From NCBI GenBank assembly GCA_004172935.1, contig SDZD01000021.1, forward strand, positions 62,001 to 126,000: 64,000 nucleotides of DNA. The letters run 5' to 3'. Shown one piece after another: positions 52,942 to 62,590 of this stretch (position 1 is the first letter of the stretch; each line of letters opens with the position of its first letter). Under the pieces are notes generated by a model. That model did no database searches. It saw only the letters and a program-made list of their open reading frames with translations, and was not told the DNA's origin. Both the position numbers and the translations under genes were made by a program. The stretch comes from a bacterium. GTDB taxonomy: Bacteria; Armatimonadota; Abditibacteriia; Abditibacteriales; Abditibacteriaceae.

Positions 52942-54015
52942 ATGGTCACTATGTCCGATATCGCAGCTAAAGTCGGGGTTTCCCGCGCTACGGTTTCGTT
53001 CGTTCTCAATGGCCGGCAAACCGAGAATGTGCGTATTCCCGAAGCGACGCGACAGCGGATTCTAGACGCGACAGCGGAACTTGGTTATCGTCCCAATCAG
53101 TTAGCTCAATCGGTGGCTTTGGGCAAAACGCGCATGATCGGCTATTTTGTCGAAGAGCCGCGTTATGAACCCTACTGGGCAACGATAATCGGCGCCTTGT
53201 CCGAAGCCGAAGAGTTGGGCTTCACGCTCAAGGTACTATCCGTGAAAAAAAGCACTCTGGAGGAGCGGTTGCGACAGGCCATTGGATTGAGGCTCAGTGG
53301 TTTAATCGTTCGCTTCAACTTCGATAAGAGCGCGATTTTTGAAGAGGCGAATCGGGCTAAAATTCCCGTCATCACCGTGGATGAGGGGAATGCTCCTGCT
53401 TTTGGTTCGTTGGTCGCGGCGGATGACGCATCAGGTTGTCGAGAGGCGATAAAGCATCTGATTCATTTGGGGCATCGAAGAATTGCCTTCATTTCTAGCG
53501 GATTCCCTCGCTTGAACTCTCAGTTCAATGACATCGGTTCGGCACGCGAGCAGTTGTTCCGGCGAGAAATGGCCCAGCAGAAACTGGATGTTCCTGAGGG
53601 GTACGTGACTCGCGATTCCATGATGGTCTATGGCCTTCAAGTTACAGACGGCTTCGACACAAATACCGTGTATGAAGCGACCGATTCCCTATTGAATCAC
53701 CCTTCTGGGCGTCCGACCGCAATCTTTTGCTGGCGCGATGAAACCGCCATGATCGCGATACGTGTGTGCCAAGAGCGTGGCTTGCGTGTCCCTGAAGATA
53801 TTTCTGTGGTGGGATTTTCTAACATCAGCGCAGCCCGTTTCTTCAACCCTTCTCTGTCAACTGTGCAAACACCCTGGGAAGAGATGGGGCGTTTGGCTGT
53901 GACACAGCTACTTCACCGGTTGGGGCAAGATTTCGACCCTACCCCTACCACGCATTTAGTGCCAACAACTTTTATTGCCCGCCATTCGAGCGGGCCTGTT
54001 CATCACTCCAACTGA
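52942..54015 (+). CDS. LacI family transcriptional regulator 2
   Basis: 357 residues, paralog of the regulator at 47750. HTH MSDIAAKVGVSRATVSFVLN, hinge RPNQLAQSVALGK, and effector domain with AIFCWRDETAMIAIRVCQER and VVGFSNISAARFFNPSLSTV. It differs mainly in the effector-pocket half and in the wing (NGRQTENVRIPEAT). It starts the rightward set LacI-2, DUF1559 protein 4, GH115-SGNH and GH3. Repression of that set and of xylA on the other side is the simplest reading. Confidence 0.92.
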   Translation: MVTMSDIAAKVGVSRATVSFVLNGRQTENVRIPEATRQRILDATAELGYRPNQLAQSVALGKTRMIGYFVEEPRYEPYWATIIGALSEAEELGFTLKVLSVKKSTLEERLRQAIGLRLSGLIVRFNFDKSAIFEEANRAKIPVITVDEGNAPAFGSLVAADDASGCREAIKHLIHLGHRRIAFISSGFPRLNSQFNDIGSAREQLFRREMAQQKLDVPEGYVTRDSMMVYGLQVTDGFDTNTVYEATDSLLNHPSGRPTAIFCWRDETAMIAIRVCQERGLRVPEDISVVGFSNISAARFFNPSLSTVQTPWEEMGRLAVTQLLHRLGQDFDPTPTTHLVPTTFIARHSSGPVHHSN

Positions 54016-54027
54016 GAAAACAACGCC

Positions 54028-54864
54028 ATGTTCATCAACACATCCTTTCCTTCTAAAAAACAAGCTTTTACGCTTATTGAATTGTTAGTAGTAATCGCGA
54101 TTATCGCTATCTTGGCCGCTATCCTTTTTCCCGTTTTTGCACGCGCTCGCGAAAACGCGCGCAAAACCTCCTGCTTATCCAACCTGAAACAGCTTGGCCT
54201 CGGCTTTTTACAGTATTCGCAGGATTACGACGAGAAACTCCCCAACCTGAGCGGCGAAAATGGTCGTGGTATACCGATTGTGCTGGGACCATACATTCAG
54301 AAAGTGGCTGGTACTTACGCCAGTACCACTGGTAATGGCACCAACATTTGGACTTGCCCCAGCGACACGCTAAATCGCAATCCCGCTCTAGTGGCTGGTA
54401 ATCCTCCCGCTGGGGATATCCCGAAGCAATCTTATGGTGTGCTCTTTTGGACATCTACCAACGCGGCGAACCGCGCTCCGTGGCCAGGAGACGGCATTGG
54501 GCGCAGCATCGCGGCCTTTCCCGATGCTTCGGGCACTTTCATGCTGGCCGAAATAAGGAACGACTACGCCATCCTGGGACAAAATGGTAGCCAAGTCAAA
54601 CGTCCAGCTTCAGGAGGATCTCTCCTTAACTCGGGATATGCCTGTCAGGATTGCGCTGATGGCAACTGCACAAAGGCTGTGCTTGCGCCTCACCTGGACG
54701 GATGGAACTATTTGTATGTCGATGGACATGCCAAGTGGCTCCGGTCTGAAAGAACGATTGGTGCTGGTGTGAATGGCACGGGTAACAACACCGCCGAAAA
54801 CGGCGGTGGCCTTTGCAACGCCGCCGCTCCTTGCGGCCCGTGGACACTTGATGGCACCGATTAA
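54028..54864 (+). CDS. DUF1559 (prepilin-like, H-x9-DG) protein 4
   Basis: 278 residues, 12 bases after LacI-2. Leader [13 protein letters not shown], then [17 protein letters not shown] and [18 protein letters not shown]-terminal motif [17 protein letters not shown]. Co-transcription with a LacI regulator and, downstream, GH115 and GH3 again links a DUF1559 protein to xylan genes. The tail is Gly/Asn/Ala-rich with several Cys. Confidence 0.88.
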   Translation: MFINTSFPSKKQAFTLIELLVVIAIIAILAAILFPVFARARENARKTSCLSNLKQLGLGFLQYSQDYDEKLPNLSGENGRGIPIVLGPYIQKVAGTYASTTGNGTNIWTCPSDTLNRNPALVAGNPPAGDIPKQSYGVLFWTSTNAANRAPWPGDGIGRSIAAFPDASGTFMLAEIRNDYAILGQNGSQVKRPASGGSLLNSGYACQDCADGNCTKAVLAPHLDGWNYLYVDGHAKWLRSERTIGAGVNGTGNNTAENGGGLCNAAAPCGPWTLDGTD

Positions 54865-54887
54865 CGCGGTCTAAGTATTTTTTATTG

Positions 54888-54922
54888 CGCCCGCGCTGAA
54901 CAATTGAGATTCGGCGCGGGCG
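54888..54922 (+). terminator. GC-rich hairpin between DUF1559 protein 4 and GH115
   Basis: CGCCCGCGCTGAA (54888-54900) pairs with TTCGGCGCGGGCG (54910-54922) with one G-U pair and a nine-base loop. Only a short pyrimidine-rich stretch follows, so it may be a partial terminator that sets relative expression within the operon. Confidence 0.5.
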
Positions 54923-54959
54923 TCATCACCTTTGCATCTTGCATCCTAATTCACTTGTC

Positions 54960-57900
54960 ATGCCGGCTTTTCCAAGAGCTAAACACGCGCGCCTTCGGGC
55001 TGTCTCAACCATTCTTTATTCCGTTTTTTGCTGTCTTTCTCTCTTTGAGGTCGGACACGCTGTAGAACAGGTTCGATACGTCGAGGCTACAGCTCACAAA
55101 GACAGCTTCGCCATTGCACAAAATAAGGTTGTCTCGCCGATGTATGTCGATTCTTCGGACCACGCGGGAGTTCTGCGCGCTGCCAACGACTTGTGCGTCG
55201 ATATTGAGCGAGTGACAGGCGTGGCACCTGCACTCGAAACGAAGGCTACCGTGACGGGGAAGAGCGTGATTTTGGTGGGAACACTTGGCAAAAGCCGTCT
55301 CATCGACCAATTGGTGCAGGCTAAGAAAATTGATGTGTCTGCGCTTGTTGGTAAGTGGGAAGCGTCCCTTGTTCAAGTTGTAACCAATCCAATGCCCGGT
55401 GTGAGCAGTGCTCTAGTCATCGTGGGAAGCGATAAGCGAGGCACGATTTACGGCCTGTACGACGTCTCTGAACAAATCGGTGTTTCCCCTTGGAATTGGT
55501 GGGCCGATGTGCCTGTCAAACAGCAAAATGCTCTCTTTGTCAACGCTGGAAGGTATGTAGCGGATGAGCCAGCAGTAAAGTATCGCGGCATCTTTCTGAA
55601 CGATGAAGAACCCGCGCTTGGGAATTGGACTCGCGAAAAGTTCGGCGACTTCAACTCGAAATTCTACACCCGCGTTTACGAGTTGCTGCTGCGTCTTAAG
55701 GCCAATTATTTATGGCCCGCGATGTGGGGCAAATCGCTGTATGAAGCCGATCCCGAAAGTGCGCGATTGGCGGATGAATATGGCATTGTGATTGGCACCA
55801 GCCACCACGAACCCATGATGCGCGCGCAACGTGACTGGGGCAAAGCCAGAGGCGGCGAGTGGAACTATCAAACCAATGAAGAAAAGCTGCGCGATTTCTG
55901 GCGCGAAGGTGTGCGCCGCAACAAAGATTATGAGACGCTGACCACAATCGGAATGCGCGGTGATGGTGATATGCCGATGATGGACGATGCCGATGCTGCT
56001 GCCAAGTTGATGGAAACCATCGTCGCCGATCAGCGCAAGATTATTGCGGAAGAGGTCAATCCCAACGTCGAAAAAGTCCCGCAACTTTGGGCGCTGTACA
56101 AGGAAGTGCAGGATTACTACGCCAAAGGAATGCGCGTTCCCGATGACGTGACTTTACTTTGGTGCGACGACAACTGGGGCAACTTGCGACGGCTGCCAAC
56201 GGCAGAGGAGCGCGCCCGTAAGGGTGGGGCAGGGATTTATTACCACTTTGATTATGTGGGAGGCCCTCGCTCTTATAAATGGATCAATACCGTCCCCATT
56301 GCGAAAGTTTGGGAACAGATGAACCTCGCCCATCAATACGACGCCAATCGAATCTGGATCGTGAATGTGGGCGACCTCAAGCCAATGGAGTTTCCCATCG
56401 AGTTCTTTCTCGATTTTGCGCGCGACCCCAAAGCATGGCCCCAGGACAAATTGGAAGATTACACACGACTCTGGGCACAGCGCGAATTTGGACCAACTTA
56501 CGCCGCCGATATTGCCGACATCGTGGACAAGTACACGAAATACAATGGGCGATGTAAACCCGAACTGCTGAATCCAGACACGTTTAGTTTGGTCGATTAT
56601 CAAGAAGCGGATAGAGTGCTCGCTGATTGGAAGCAGATTGCGGGTAAAGCAGAAAGCATCTATGCCAAGTTGCCACCAGAAGCACGCGATGCATTCTTCC
56701 AACTCGTTCTGTATCCCACCAAAGCCAGTGCCATCGTCAACGAGCTTTACATCACAGTCGGCAGAAATCGGCTGCACGCGGCTCAAGGGCGCGCCAGCAC
56801 AAATGAGTTGGCGGCAAAAGCTCGTGCTCTGTTCCAGGCTGATGCCGATTTAGCTAAGCAGTACAACCAGTTGGGCGGCGGGCGATGGAACCACATGATG
56901 GATCAAACGCACATCGGTTACACCACATGGAGCGATCCCAAAACCAACATCATGCCCGAAACAAGGGAAATCCAAGTTCCTGTGAACGCGGCGTTGGGAG
57001 TCGTCGTTGAAGGTTCCACAAACGCGTACTCTTCCAATTCTCCTTCTGGGGCATCACTTCCCGCTTTCGACTCTTTTAACCGTCAAAATCACTTTGTTGA
57101 GGTCTTCAATCGTGGGCAGAAACCGTTTAATTTCTCGGTTGCTCCAAGTGCTCCGTGGATTGTAGTGAGTCCATCACAAGGCACAGTAGAAAAAGAGCAA
57201 CGCCTTTTTGTCAGCATCGATTGGGACAAAGTGCCTGTAGGCACTCAACAAGGAACTTTGAAAATCACTTCATCAAATGTAGAAGGAGTGGGTGAAGTGA
57301 CGGTGGCAGTTCAGGCTCGTAGCGCAGCATCGCTCTTGAAAACTCCATTAGAAGGATTTGTCGAATCGAATGGGTACGTTTCGATGGAAGCCGAACACTA
57401 CACCCGCAAAGTGGATGCGGACGCCGTGAAGTGGGACAAAATCGAAGGTCTTGGGCATACCCTCTCTTCGATGACTGTATTTCCCGTAACAGCCCCCAGT
57501 GTGCTATCCAGCCAGAATTCACCCCGACTGGAATATAGCATGTACCTGTTTAATTCGGGAAGGGCTGAAGTTGAGACTGTTCTTGCCCCGACGCTCGATT
57601 TTGTGCCGGGGCGTGCGCAACGCTTCGCCATTTCTTTCGATGACCAAACACCTCAGATTATTGAGTTGCCCAAACAAAATAATGGACGCTTGTGGGATGC
57701 CGCTGTGCGTGACGGCGCGTACAGACTGCGTTCTACCCATACATTGAATACGGCGGGTTATCACACGTTGAAGGTCTGGATGGTTGACCCCGGTGTGGTG
57801 CTTCAAAAACTCGTTGTTAACATGGGCGGTGCCAAGCCGAGCTACCTCGGCCCGCCCGAAAGTTACCGCAGTCAGGGAGCGGGGACTGTTGTCACAATCA

Positions 57901-58754
57901 ACAAAGTCGGTGCTAACCCTGATCTGAAGTTTGTGGACGCTCCTGTAAATAACGGCGCACCATCGAGAAGACAGTTTCAAGGAGGGGCGCCACAAGGAGG
58001 ACAAGGCCAGCCTTATCGGGGGAATGCTTCGATTCCAGTGCCGCGAGGAGATGCCAATTCTTTGTTAGCCCATGAGCAACTGGTGGCCAAAGCCAAGGTG
58101 GGGGGAATCGATCTCTATTTTCTGGGAGACTCCATCACCCGCCGTTGGGGGACTAAAGATGCCCAGTACGCTCCGATGCTAGAGAATTGGAAGCAGAACT
58201 TTTTCGGATGGAATGCTGGCAACTTCGGGTGGGGGGCTGATTCGATCCAGAACATTTTATGGCGTATCCAGAACGGTGAACTCGAAGGCGTAAATCCCAA
58301 AGTCATCGTTATTCTCGCTGGCACAAACAATGTGGGCACCAATCCGGGAGGCGCCGCAAAAATTGCCGACATCGTGAAGGGAATAGAAGCCTTGGTCACA
58401 ACCAGCCAGCAAAAGGCACCGAACGCCAAGATCGTCCTGACCGCGATATTCCCCCGCAATGACAATATGGCGGTGCTGCCAGAAATTCAGAAGATCAACG
58501 AGGGCATAGAAAAGCTAGATGACGGGAAAACAATCTTCTTCCTAAACGTCAACGACAAGCTTGCTGGCCCCGATGGGACTCTTTTCGAGGGAATGATGGG
58601 GGACAAGTTACATCCCACTGTTAAGGGGTATCAGGTATGGGCCGATGGGCTGCGACCTCTGCTAACCCAGTTGCTGGGGCCTCCAGCAATAACCGATCAC
58701 GCTCCGTCTCCTACGGGCGATCCCAGCGCGACAAAGCCCGATCCTCGCACCTAG
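54960..58754 (+). CDS. GH115 alpha-1,2-glucuronidase fused to C-terminal SGNH esterase
   Basis: About 1264 residues from the first ATG at 54960, with an N-terminal hydrophobic signal region (about 15-38). GH115 spans about 45-640 (VGSDKRGTIYGLYDVSEQIG, YRGIFLNDEEPALGNWTREK, LLWCDDNWGNLRRLP). A beta region resembling the GH115 C-terminal domains follows to about 965. A Gly/Gln/Pro linker leads to an SGNH hydrolase (about 1040-1245): GDS with Ser1058 in LYFLGDSITRRWG, GTNN, and the Asp1215-x2-His1218 pair in GDKLHPTVKGYQ. GH115 removes (4-O-methyl)-glucuronic acid from xylan; the SGNH part would deacetylate it. One polypeptide would carry both debranching activities. Confidence 0.9.
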   Translation: MPAFPRAKHARLRAVSTILYSVFCCLSLFEVGHAVEQVRYVEATAHKDSFAIAQNKVVSPMYVDSSDHAGVLRAANDLCVDIERVTGVAPALETKATVTGKSVILVGTLGKSRLIDQLVQAKKIDVSALVGKWEASLVQVVTNPMPGVSSALVIVGSDKRGTIYGLYDVSEQIGVSPWNWWADVPVKQQNALFVNAGRYVADEPAVKYRGIFLNDEEPALGNWTREKFGDFNSKFYTRVYELLLRLKANYLWPAMWGKSLYEADPESARLADEYGIVIGTSHHEPMMRAQRDWGKARGGEWNYQTNEEKLRDFWREGVRRNKDYETLTTIGMRGDGDMPMMDDADAAAKLMETIVADQRKIIAEEVNPNVEKVPQLWALYKEVQDYYAKGMRVPDDVTLLWCDDNWGNLRRLPTAEERARKGGAGIYYHFDYVGGPRSYKWINTVPIAKVWEQMNLAHQYDANRIWIVNVGDLKPMEFPIEFFLDFARDPKAWPQDKLEDYTRLWAQREFGPTYAADIADIVDKYTKYNGRCKPELLNPDTFSLVDYQEADRVLADWKQIAGKAESIYAKLPPEARDAFFQLVLYPTKASAIVNELYITVGRNRLHAAQGRASTNELAAKARALFQADADLAKQYNQLGGGRWNHMMDQTHIGYTTWSDPKTNIMPETREIQVPVNAALGVVVEGSTNAYSSNSPSGASLPAFDSFNRQNHFVEVFNRGQKPFNFSVAPSAPWIVVSPSQGTVEKEQRLFVSIDWDKVPVGTQQGTLKITSSNVEGVGEVTVAVQARSAASLLKTPLEGFVESNGYVSMEAEHYTRKVDADAVKWDKIEGLGHTLSSMTVFPVTAPSVLSSQNSPRLEYSMYLFNSGRAEVETVLAPTLDFVPGRAQRFAISFDDQTPQIIELPKQNNGRLWDAAVRDGAYRLRSTHTLNTAGYHTLKVWMVDPGVVLQKLVVNMGGAKPSYLGPPESYRSQGAGTVVTINKVGANPDLKFVDAPVNNGAPSRRQFQGGAPQGGQGQPYRGNASIPVPRGDANSLLAHEQLVAKAKVGGIDLYFLGDSITRRWGTKDAQYAPMLENWKQNFFGWNAGNFGWGADSIQNILWRIQNGELEGVNPKVIVILAGTNNVGTNPGGAAKIADIVKGIEALVTTSQQKAPNAKIVLTAIFPRNDNMAVLPEIQKINEGIEKLDDGKTIFFLNVNDKLAGPDGTLFEGMMGDKLHPTVKGYQVWADGLRPLLTQLLGPPAITDHAPSPTGDPSATKPDPRT

Positions 58755-58816
58755 TTCAAAGAATAGGGCAGGGTATCTTTGGCTCGAAAAACCAGTTAAT
58801 AATCTAAAAATAGAAC

Positions 58817-61546
58817 ATGAAATTGAAACCCATTTTGGTTGGTTTCGGAGGACTACTCGTTGTTGCTTCTGCCACGAAAATACCTTCCGCTGTAGCCCAA
58901 AAACCTATTAAAGTCCCCGTGCGCGACTGCTGTGGCACAGGCAAGCCCATGATTTTGCAGGGCAATTTCAACTTTTTCGAACCGGAAAATCTGCAAGTGC
59001 CTGATGTGGAGGACTCGACTTTATTTCGCGAGGAGGTGTATGGAAAGGAGTTCGCTGTTGCGATTCCTGGTTTGCCAGAAGGGAAATATACCATCGAAAT
59101 TCAGGCTGCCGAGTCTTACGTCAAAGACCGCAACCTGCGCCTGATGAATATTTCGGTTGGCGACCAGAAAATCGCTGAGAACCTCGACCTCTTCGCTGTG
59201 TCGGGCGGGTTCGGCAAGGCGGCGAATATCAAGGGAAGTGTTAGTCACCTTGCCGATGCCATTGGCGGCCCACTCACCATTAGCTTTCAAGGAGTAAAGG
59301 AGAACGCCAAATTCAACTTCATTCGAGTGATCGATGAAAAAGGAGTTGTGGTTTCTTCGGCGTATGCTTCGCAGTTGCACCAGGACCAAATTCAATTGGG
59401 CAGCAAAGTTCCAGTCGTCACTACTGCTTCGATTGCCTTCGATACGTCCAAATCTCGCTCGGCTCGTATTGCTGACCTCATCTCGCGGATGTCGCTGAAC
59501 GAAAAAGTTGCCCAGCTACAAAACCGCGCACCAGCCATAGAACGTTTGCGAGTTCCCAGTTACGATTACTGGAATGAAGCATTGCACGGAGTTGCGCGTA
59601 ACGGGCGCGCAACCGTATTTCCCCAGGCCATCGGCATTGCCGCAACGTGGGATATTCCATTGATTGGCCGAGTCGCGGACGCCATTTCGACTGAGGGGCG
59701 CGCCAAGTACGCCGAAGCGCAGAGTCACAACGAGCATGGAGGCTACAAGGGGCTCACATTTTGGACGCCGAATATCAACATCTTCCGTGACCCGCGCTGG
59801 GGGCGTGGACAGGAAACCTACGGTGAAGACCCATTTCTGACCTCGCGCGTTGGTGTGGCGTTCATTCGCGGTTTGCAGGGGAGTGACCCCACTTATCTCA
59901 AGACGATGGCGTGTGCCAAACACTTTGCGGTACATAGTGGGCCAGAACCACTGCGCCACTCGTTCGATGCCAAAGCCTCATCGCAGGACTTGTACGACAC
60001 CTACTTACCCGCTTTTGAAGCCGCTGTGAAAGAGGGCAAAGTCATGTCGGTGATGAGTGCCTACAACGCTATCAACGGAATTCCTGCGCCCGCCGACAAT
60101 TTGCTCATTAAGCAAATTCTGCGTGGCAAATGGGGATTTAAAGGCCACGTGGTTTCGGATTGCGGTGCTATCACCGATGTGTGGGCTGGTCATAAATATG
60201 TGACCTCGGCACCAGCTGCTGGTGCTGCCTCCATCAAGGCGGGCACCGATTTGGAGTGCGGCAACGATTATCGCAACTTGGTTGCCGCTGTATCGCAGGG
60301 GTTAGTGTCGGAAAAGGAAATTGATGTGGCACTCGCCCGTGTTCTTGATGCCCGTTTTCAGTTGGGTATGTTCGATCCGGCTGCCAACGTGAGATGGACT
60401 GGCATCGGGGCCAACGATTACGACACGCCTCAGAACTCGCAGTTGGCGTTGGAAACAGCGCGCGCTTCGCTGGTCTTACTCAAAAGCAACGGAGTTTTGC
60501 CCTTCAACAAAACGCGCATTAAAAAGCTCGCTGTTATTGGCGATAACGCCAACAGCGTTGCCATGCAAAATGGCAATTACAATGGCGACCCTTCCCATCC
60601 CATCACGATTTTGCAGGGGCTCAAAGCCAAACTTGGGGCGGAGAACGTTGTTTACGCGCGAGGCTGTGCTTTGGCCATGAAAGCGGGGGAAACGGTTGAC
60701 CAGAACAGCGAAGAATTTCGCAATGCAGTCGCGGTTGCCCGCGATGCCGATGCCATTGTTTATGTCGGAGGCCTCAGTCCTTCTCTTGAAGGAGAGGAGA
60801 TGACGGTGTCTTATCAAGGCTTTAACGGCGGTGATAGAACCAACATTGAATTACCGGCTGTGCAACACGCGATGTTACAGGCGCTCCAGGCGACGGGCAA
60901 ACCACTTGTGTTCGTCAATTGTTCGGGCAGCGCCATCGCGATGCCCTGGGAAGCCGACAACATCCCCGCAATTTTGCAAGCGTGGTATCCAGGCCAGAAT
61001 GGAGGCACTGCTGTCGCGGAGGTTTTGTTTGGCGATGTGAATCCATCGGGCCGCTTGCCGATCACGTTTTATCGTTCTACGAATGACTTGCCCGCTTTCA
61101 CCGACTACAGCATGAAGGGGCGTACTTACCGTTACTATGCTGGCAAACCATTATGGAGTTTTGGTCATGGCCTGTCGTACACCCGGTTCGCCTACGGGAC
61201 TCCCGCCAAAATCGGCCAGGTGAAGACAAATGGAATGGTGACAGTGAAGGTGCCCGTCAAGAATGTGGGCGGTCGTTCTGGAGAGGAAGTGGTGCAGGTT
61301 TATGCGCGTCCCCTCTTTGTCGATGTCGATAATCGCCAGCCACTACACCGACTCGTTGGCTTTTCGCGGGTTTCTATTCCGGCGGGACAAACCGCCTCGG
61401 TTACTATCTCAATTCCCGCCGAACGTTTGCGTATCTGGGATGAGAAGAATAGTAATTACCGTGTTGTGCCCGGCCAATACGAACTTGGTATCGGTGCTGC
61501 CTCGGATGATGCCCGCGTTAAATCGACTATTCTGGTTGTTCGCTGA
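58817..61546 (+). CDS. Secreted GH3 beta-xylosidase with N-terminal malectin/CBM-like domain
   Basis: 909 residues with a signal peptide ending near AVA-QKP. A carbohydrate-binding beta domain (about 40-190; FAVAIPGLPEGKYTIEIQAA) comes first. The GH3 barrel has SYDYWNEALHGVARNGRATV and FSPNI-type TFWTPNINIFRDPRWGRGQE, the signature of plant-type xylosidases/arabinofuranosidases. The nucleophile is Asp448 in VVSDCGAI. An alpha/beta sandwich and FnIII (about 800-905) follow. It releases xylose from oligomers outside the cell. It starts 62 bases after GH115-SGNH and is probably in the same transcript. Confidence 0.92.
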   Translation: MKLKPILVGFGGLLVVASATKIPSAVAQKPIKVPVRDCCGTGKPMILQGNFNFFEPENLQVPDVEDSTLFREEVYGKEFAVAIPGLPEGKYTIEIQAAESYVKDRNLRLMNISVGDQKIAENLDLFAVSGGFGKAANIKGSVSHLADAIGGPLTISFQGVKENAKFNFIRVIDEKGVVVSSAYASQLHQDQIQLGSKVPVVTTASIAFDTSKSRSARIADLISRMSLNEKVAQLQNRAPAIERLRVPSYDYWNEALHGVARNGRATVFPQAIGIAATWDIPLIGRVADAISTEGRAKYAEAQSHNEHGGYKGLTFWTPNINIFRDPRWGRGQETYGEDPFLTSRVGVAFIRGLQGSDPTYLKTMACAKHFAVHSGPEPLRHSFDAKASSQDLYDTYLPAFEAAVKEGKVMSVMSAYNAINGIPAPADNLLIKQILRGKWGFKGHVVSDCGAITDVWAGHKYVTSAPAAGAASIKAGTDLECGNDYRNLVAAVSQGLVSEKEIDVALARVLDARFQLGMFDPAANVRWTGIGANDYDTPQNSQLALETARASLVLLKSNGVLPFNKTRIKKLAVIGDNANSVAMQNGNYNGDPSHPITILQGLKAKLGAENVVYARGCALAMKAGETVDQNSEEFRNAVAVARDADAIVYVGGLSPSLEGEEMTVSYQGFNGGDRTNIELPAVQHAMLQALQATGKPLVFVNCSGSAIAMPWEADNIPAILQAWYPGQNGGTAVAEVLFGDVNPSGRLPITFYRSTNDLPAFTDYSMKGRTYRYYAGKPLWSFGHGLSYTRFAYGTPAKIGQVKTNGMVTVKVPVKNVGGRSGEEVVQVYARPLFVDVDNRQPLHRLVGFSRVSIPAGQTASVTISIPAERLRIWDEKNSNYRVVPGQYELGIGAASDDARVKSTILVVR

Positions 61547-61559
61547 ATAGGTTGAACAT

Positions 61560-61593
61560 CCTTGCTGGCTGCTCTAAGGAACAGCCAGCAAGG
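61560..61593. terminator. Terminator-like hairpin between convergent genes
   Basis: CCTTGCTGGCTG (61560-61571) pairs with CAGCCAGCAAGG (61582-61593) around a ten-base loop. No strong T-tract, but it sits between the converging GH3 and esterase genes. Confidence 0.65.
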
Positions 61594-61610
61594 GAGTGAT
61601 ATAGCACTGG

Positions 61611-62540
61611 TTAGGAATCTGGAAACATTATCTGGGCGGTTTGGTACAAGTAGCGCCGCCAGTTCATCCACTCATGCCCGCCCGAACTCAAGGTCGAGAA
61701 AGTCCGAATACCGTAACCGTTGAAGACGGCGAGAGTTTTCTGGCTGTTGGTGAAAGCAATGTCCGTTTCTCCCGCTGCAAAATAAATGGGCATACGGAAT
61801 TTGTCGTTGATTTTTGGGTCACTCAAAATCCCCTTCATATTTTCTTGAAACGATCTCAGGCGATCCGGCCAGTAGCCGGAGCTGAACACAAATAGCTCAC
61901 CGAAGGTATCCAGGTGATTCACACCTGTGTTCAACACGACAAATCCTCCCATCGATAAGCCTGCTAACGCTCGATTGTCGCGAGTGGATTTAGTGCGGTA
62001 GCGCCCATCGACGAACGGGATGATGACCTTGAGATATTCGCTGGAACAAGCATCCTCAATGCCTGGCTTCGGTGAGTCGCCTGAAGCCAGATCGCGGGAG
62101 TTGGGCATGACGATAATCATCGGTTTGGCTTTGCCCGTGGCGATCAGATTATCGAGAATGAGGTTCGCAAAGCCACCGGAACGGATATTGTTTGCCGTCC
62201 AATGGGCATCATCTTCTCCCCCACCATGATTCAGATAGAGAACGGGATAGCGACGTTCAGGGCTGGTGTCATAACCGGGAGGCAGATAGACGTGCATCCG
62301 CTTTTGCTTGCCGTCTAACGTCCTATAGGTCAACTGTTCGACTTTGCCATGAGGAACATCCGTATTGGCGAAAAACGAAGTGTCTTCGGCGGCTGGTAGC
62401 GCTGGAAGAATGGGAAGCGAACTTGGGGGCATCGCCATCTTATCGGGGGTTCCTCCTATGTTCAGCTCTGCGGCTCGTCCCTGTGGACAAGTCACAGAAC
62501 AAGCCATGAGACTGAAGAGAACTATCTTTTTGGTGAGCAT
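61611..62540 (-). CDS. Secreted CE1-type (feruloyl/acetylxylan) esterase
   Basis: 309 residues from the ATG at 62540, with signal MLTKKIVLFSLMACSVTCPQ and likely cleavage near GRA. Alpha/beta hydrolase of the esterase-D/CE1 group: RMHVYLPPGYD, YLNHGGGEDDAHW (oxyanion HGGG), nucleophile Ser196 in AGLSMGGFV, Asp in AAGETDIAF, His in SSGGHEWMNWRRYLY. It removes ferulate or acetate esters from xylan. It follows the CE6-type gene by 50 bases on the minus strand, in an operon led by an ABC sugar permease. Confidence 0.87.
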   Translation of the reverse strand: MLTKKIVLFSLMACSVTCPQGRAAELNIGGTPDKMAMPPSSLPILPALPAAEDTSFFANTDVPHGKVEQLTYRTLDGKQKRMHVYLPPGYDTSPERRYPVLYLNHGGGEDDAHWTANNIRSGGFANLILDNLIATGKAKPMIIVMPNSRDLASGDSPKPGIEDACSSEYLKVIIPFVDGRYRTKSTRDNRALAGLSMGGFVVLNTGVNHLDTFGELFVFSSGYWPDRLRSFQENMKGILSDPKINDKFRMPIYFAAGETDIAFTNSQKTLAVFNGYGIRTFSTLSSGGHEWMNWRRYLYQTAQIMFPDS

Positions 62541-62590
62541 GAGTGGAAACAAACAATAAGCGGAAGAGATGAATGGTTTGACTCTCCATA

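Noticed and set aside
54911..54930. GTCATC half-site before GH115 as an operator
   Set aside because: There is no matching GATGAC arm; the bases belong to the end of a GC-rich hairpin.
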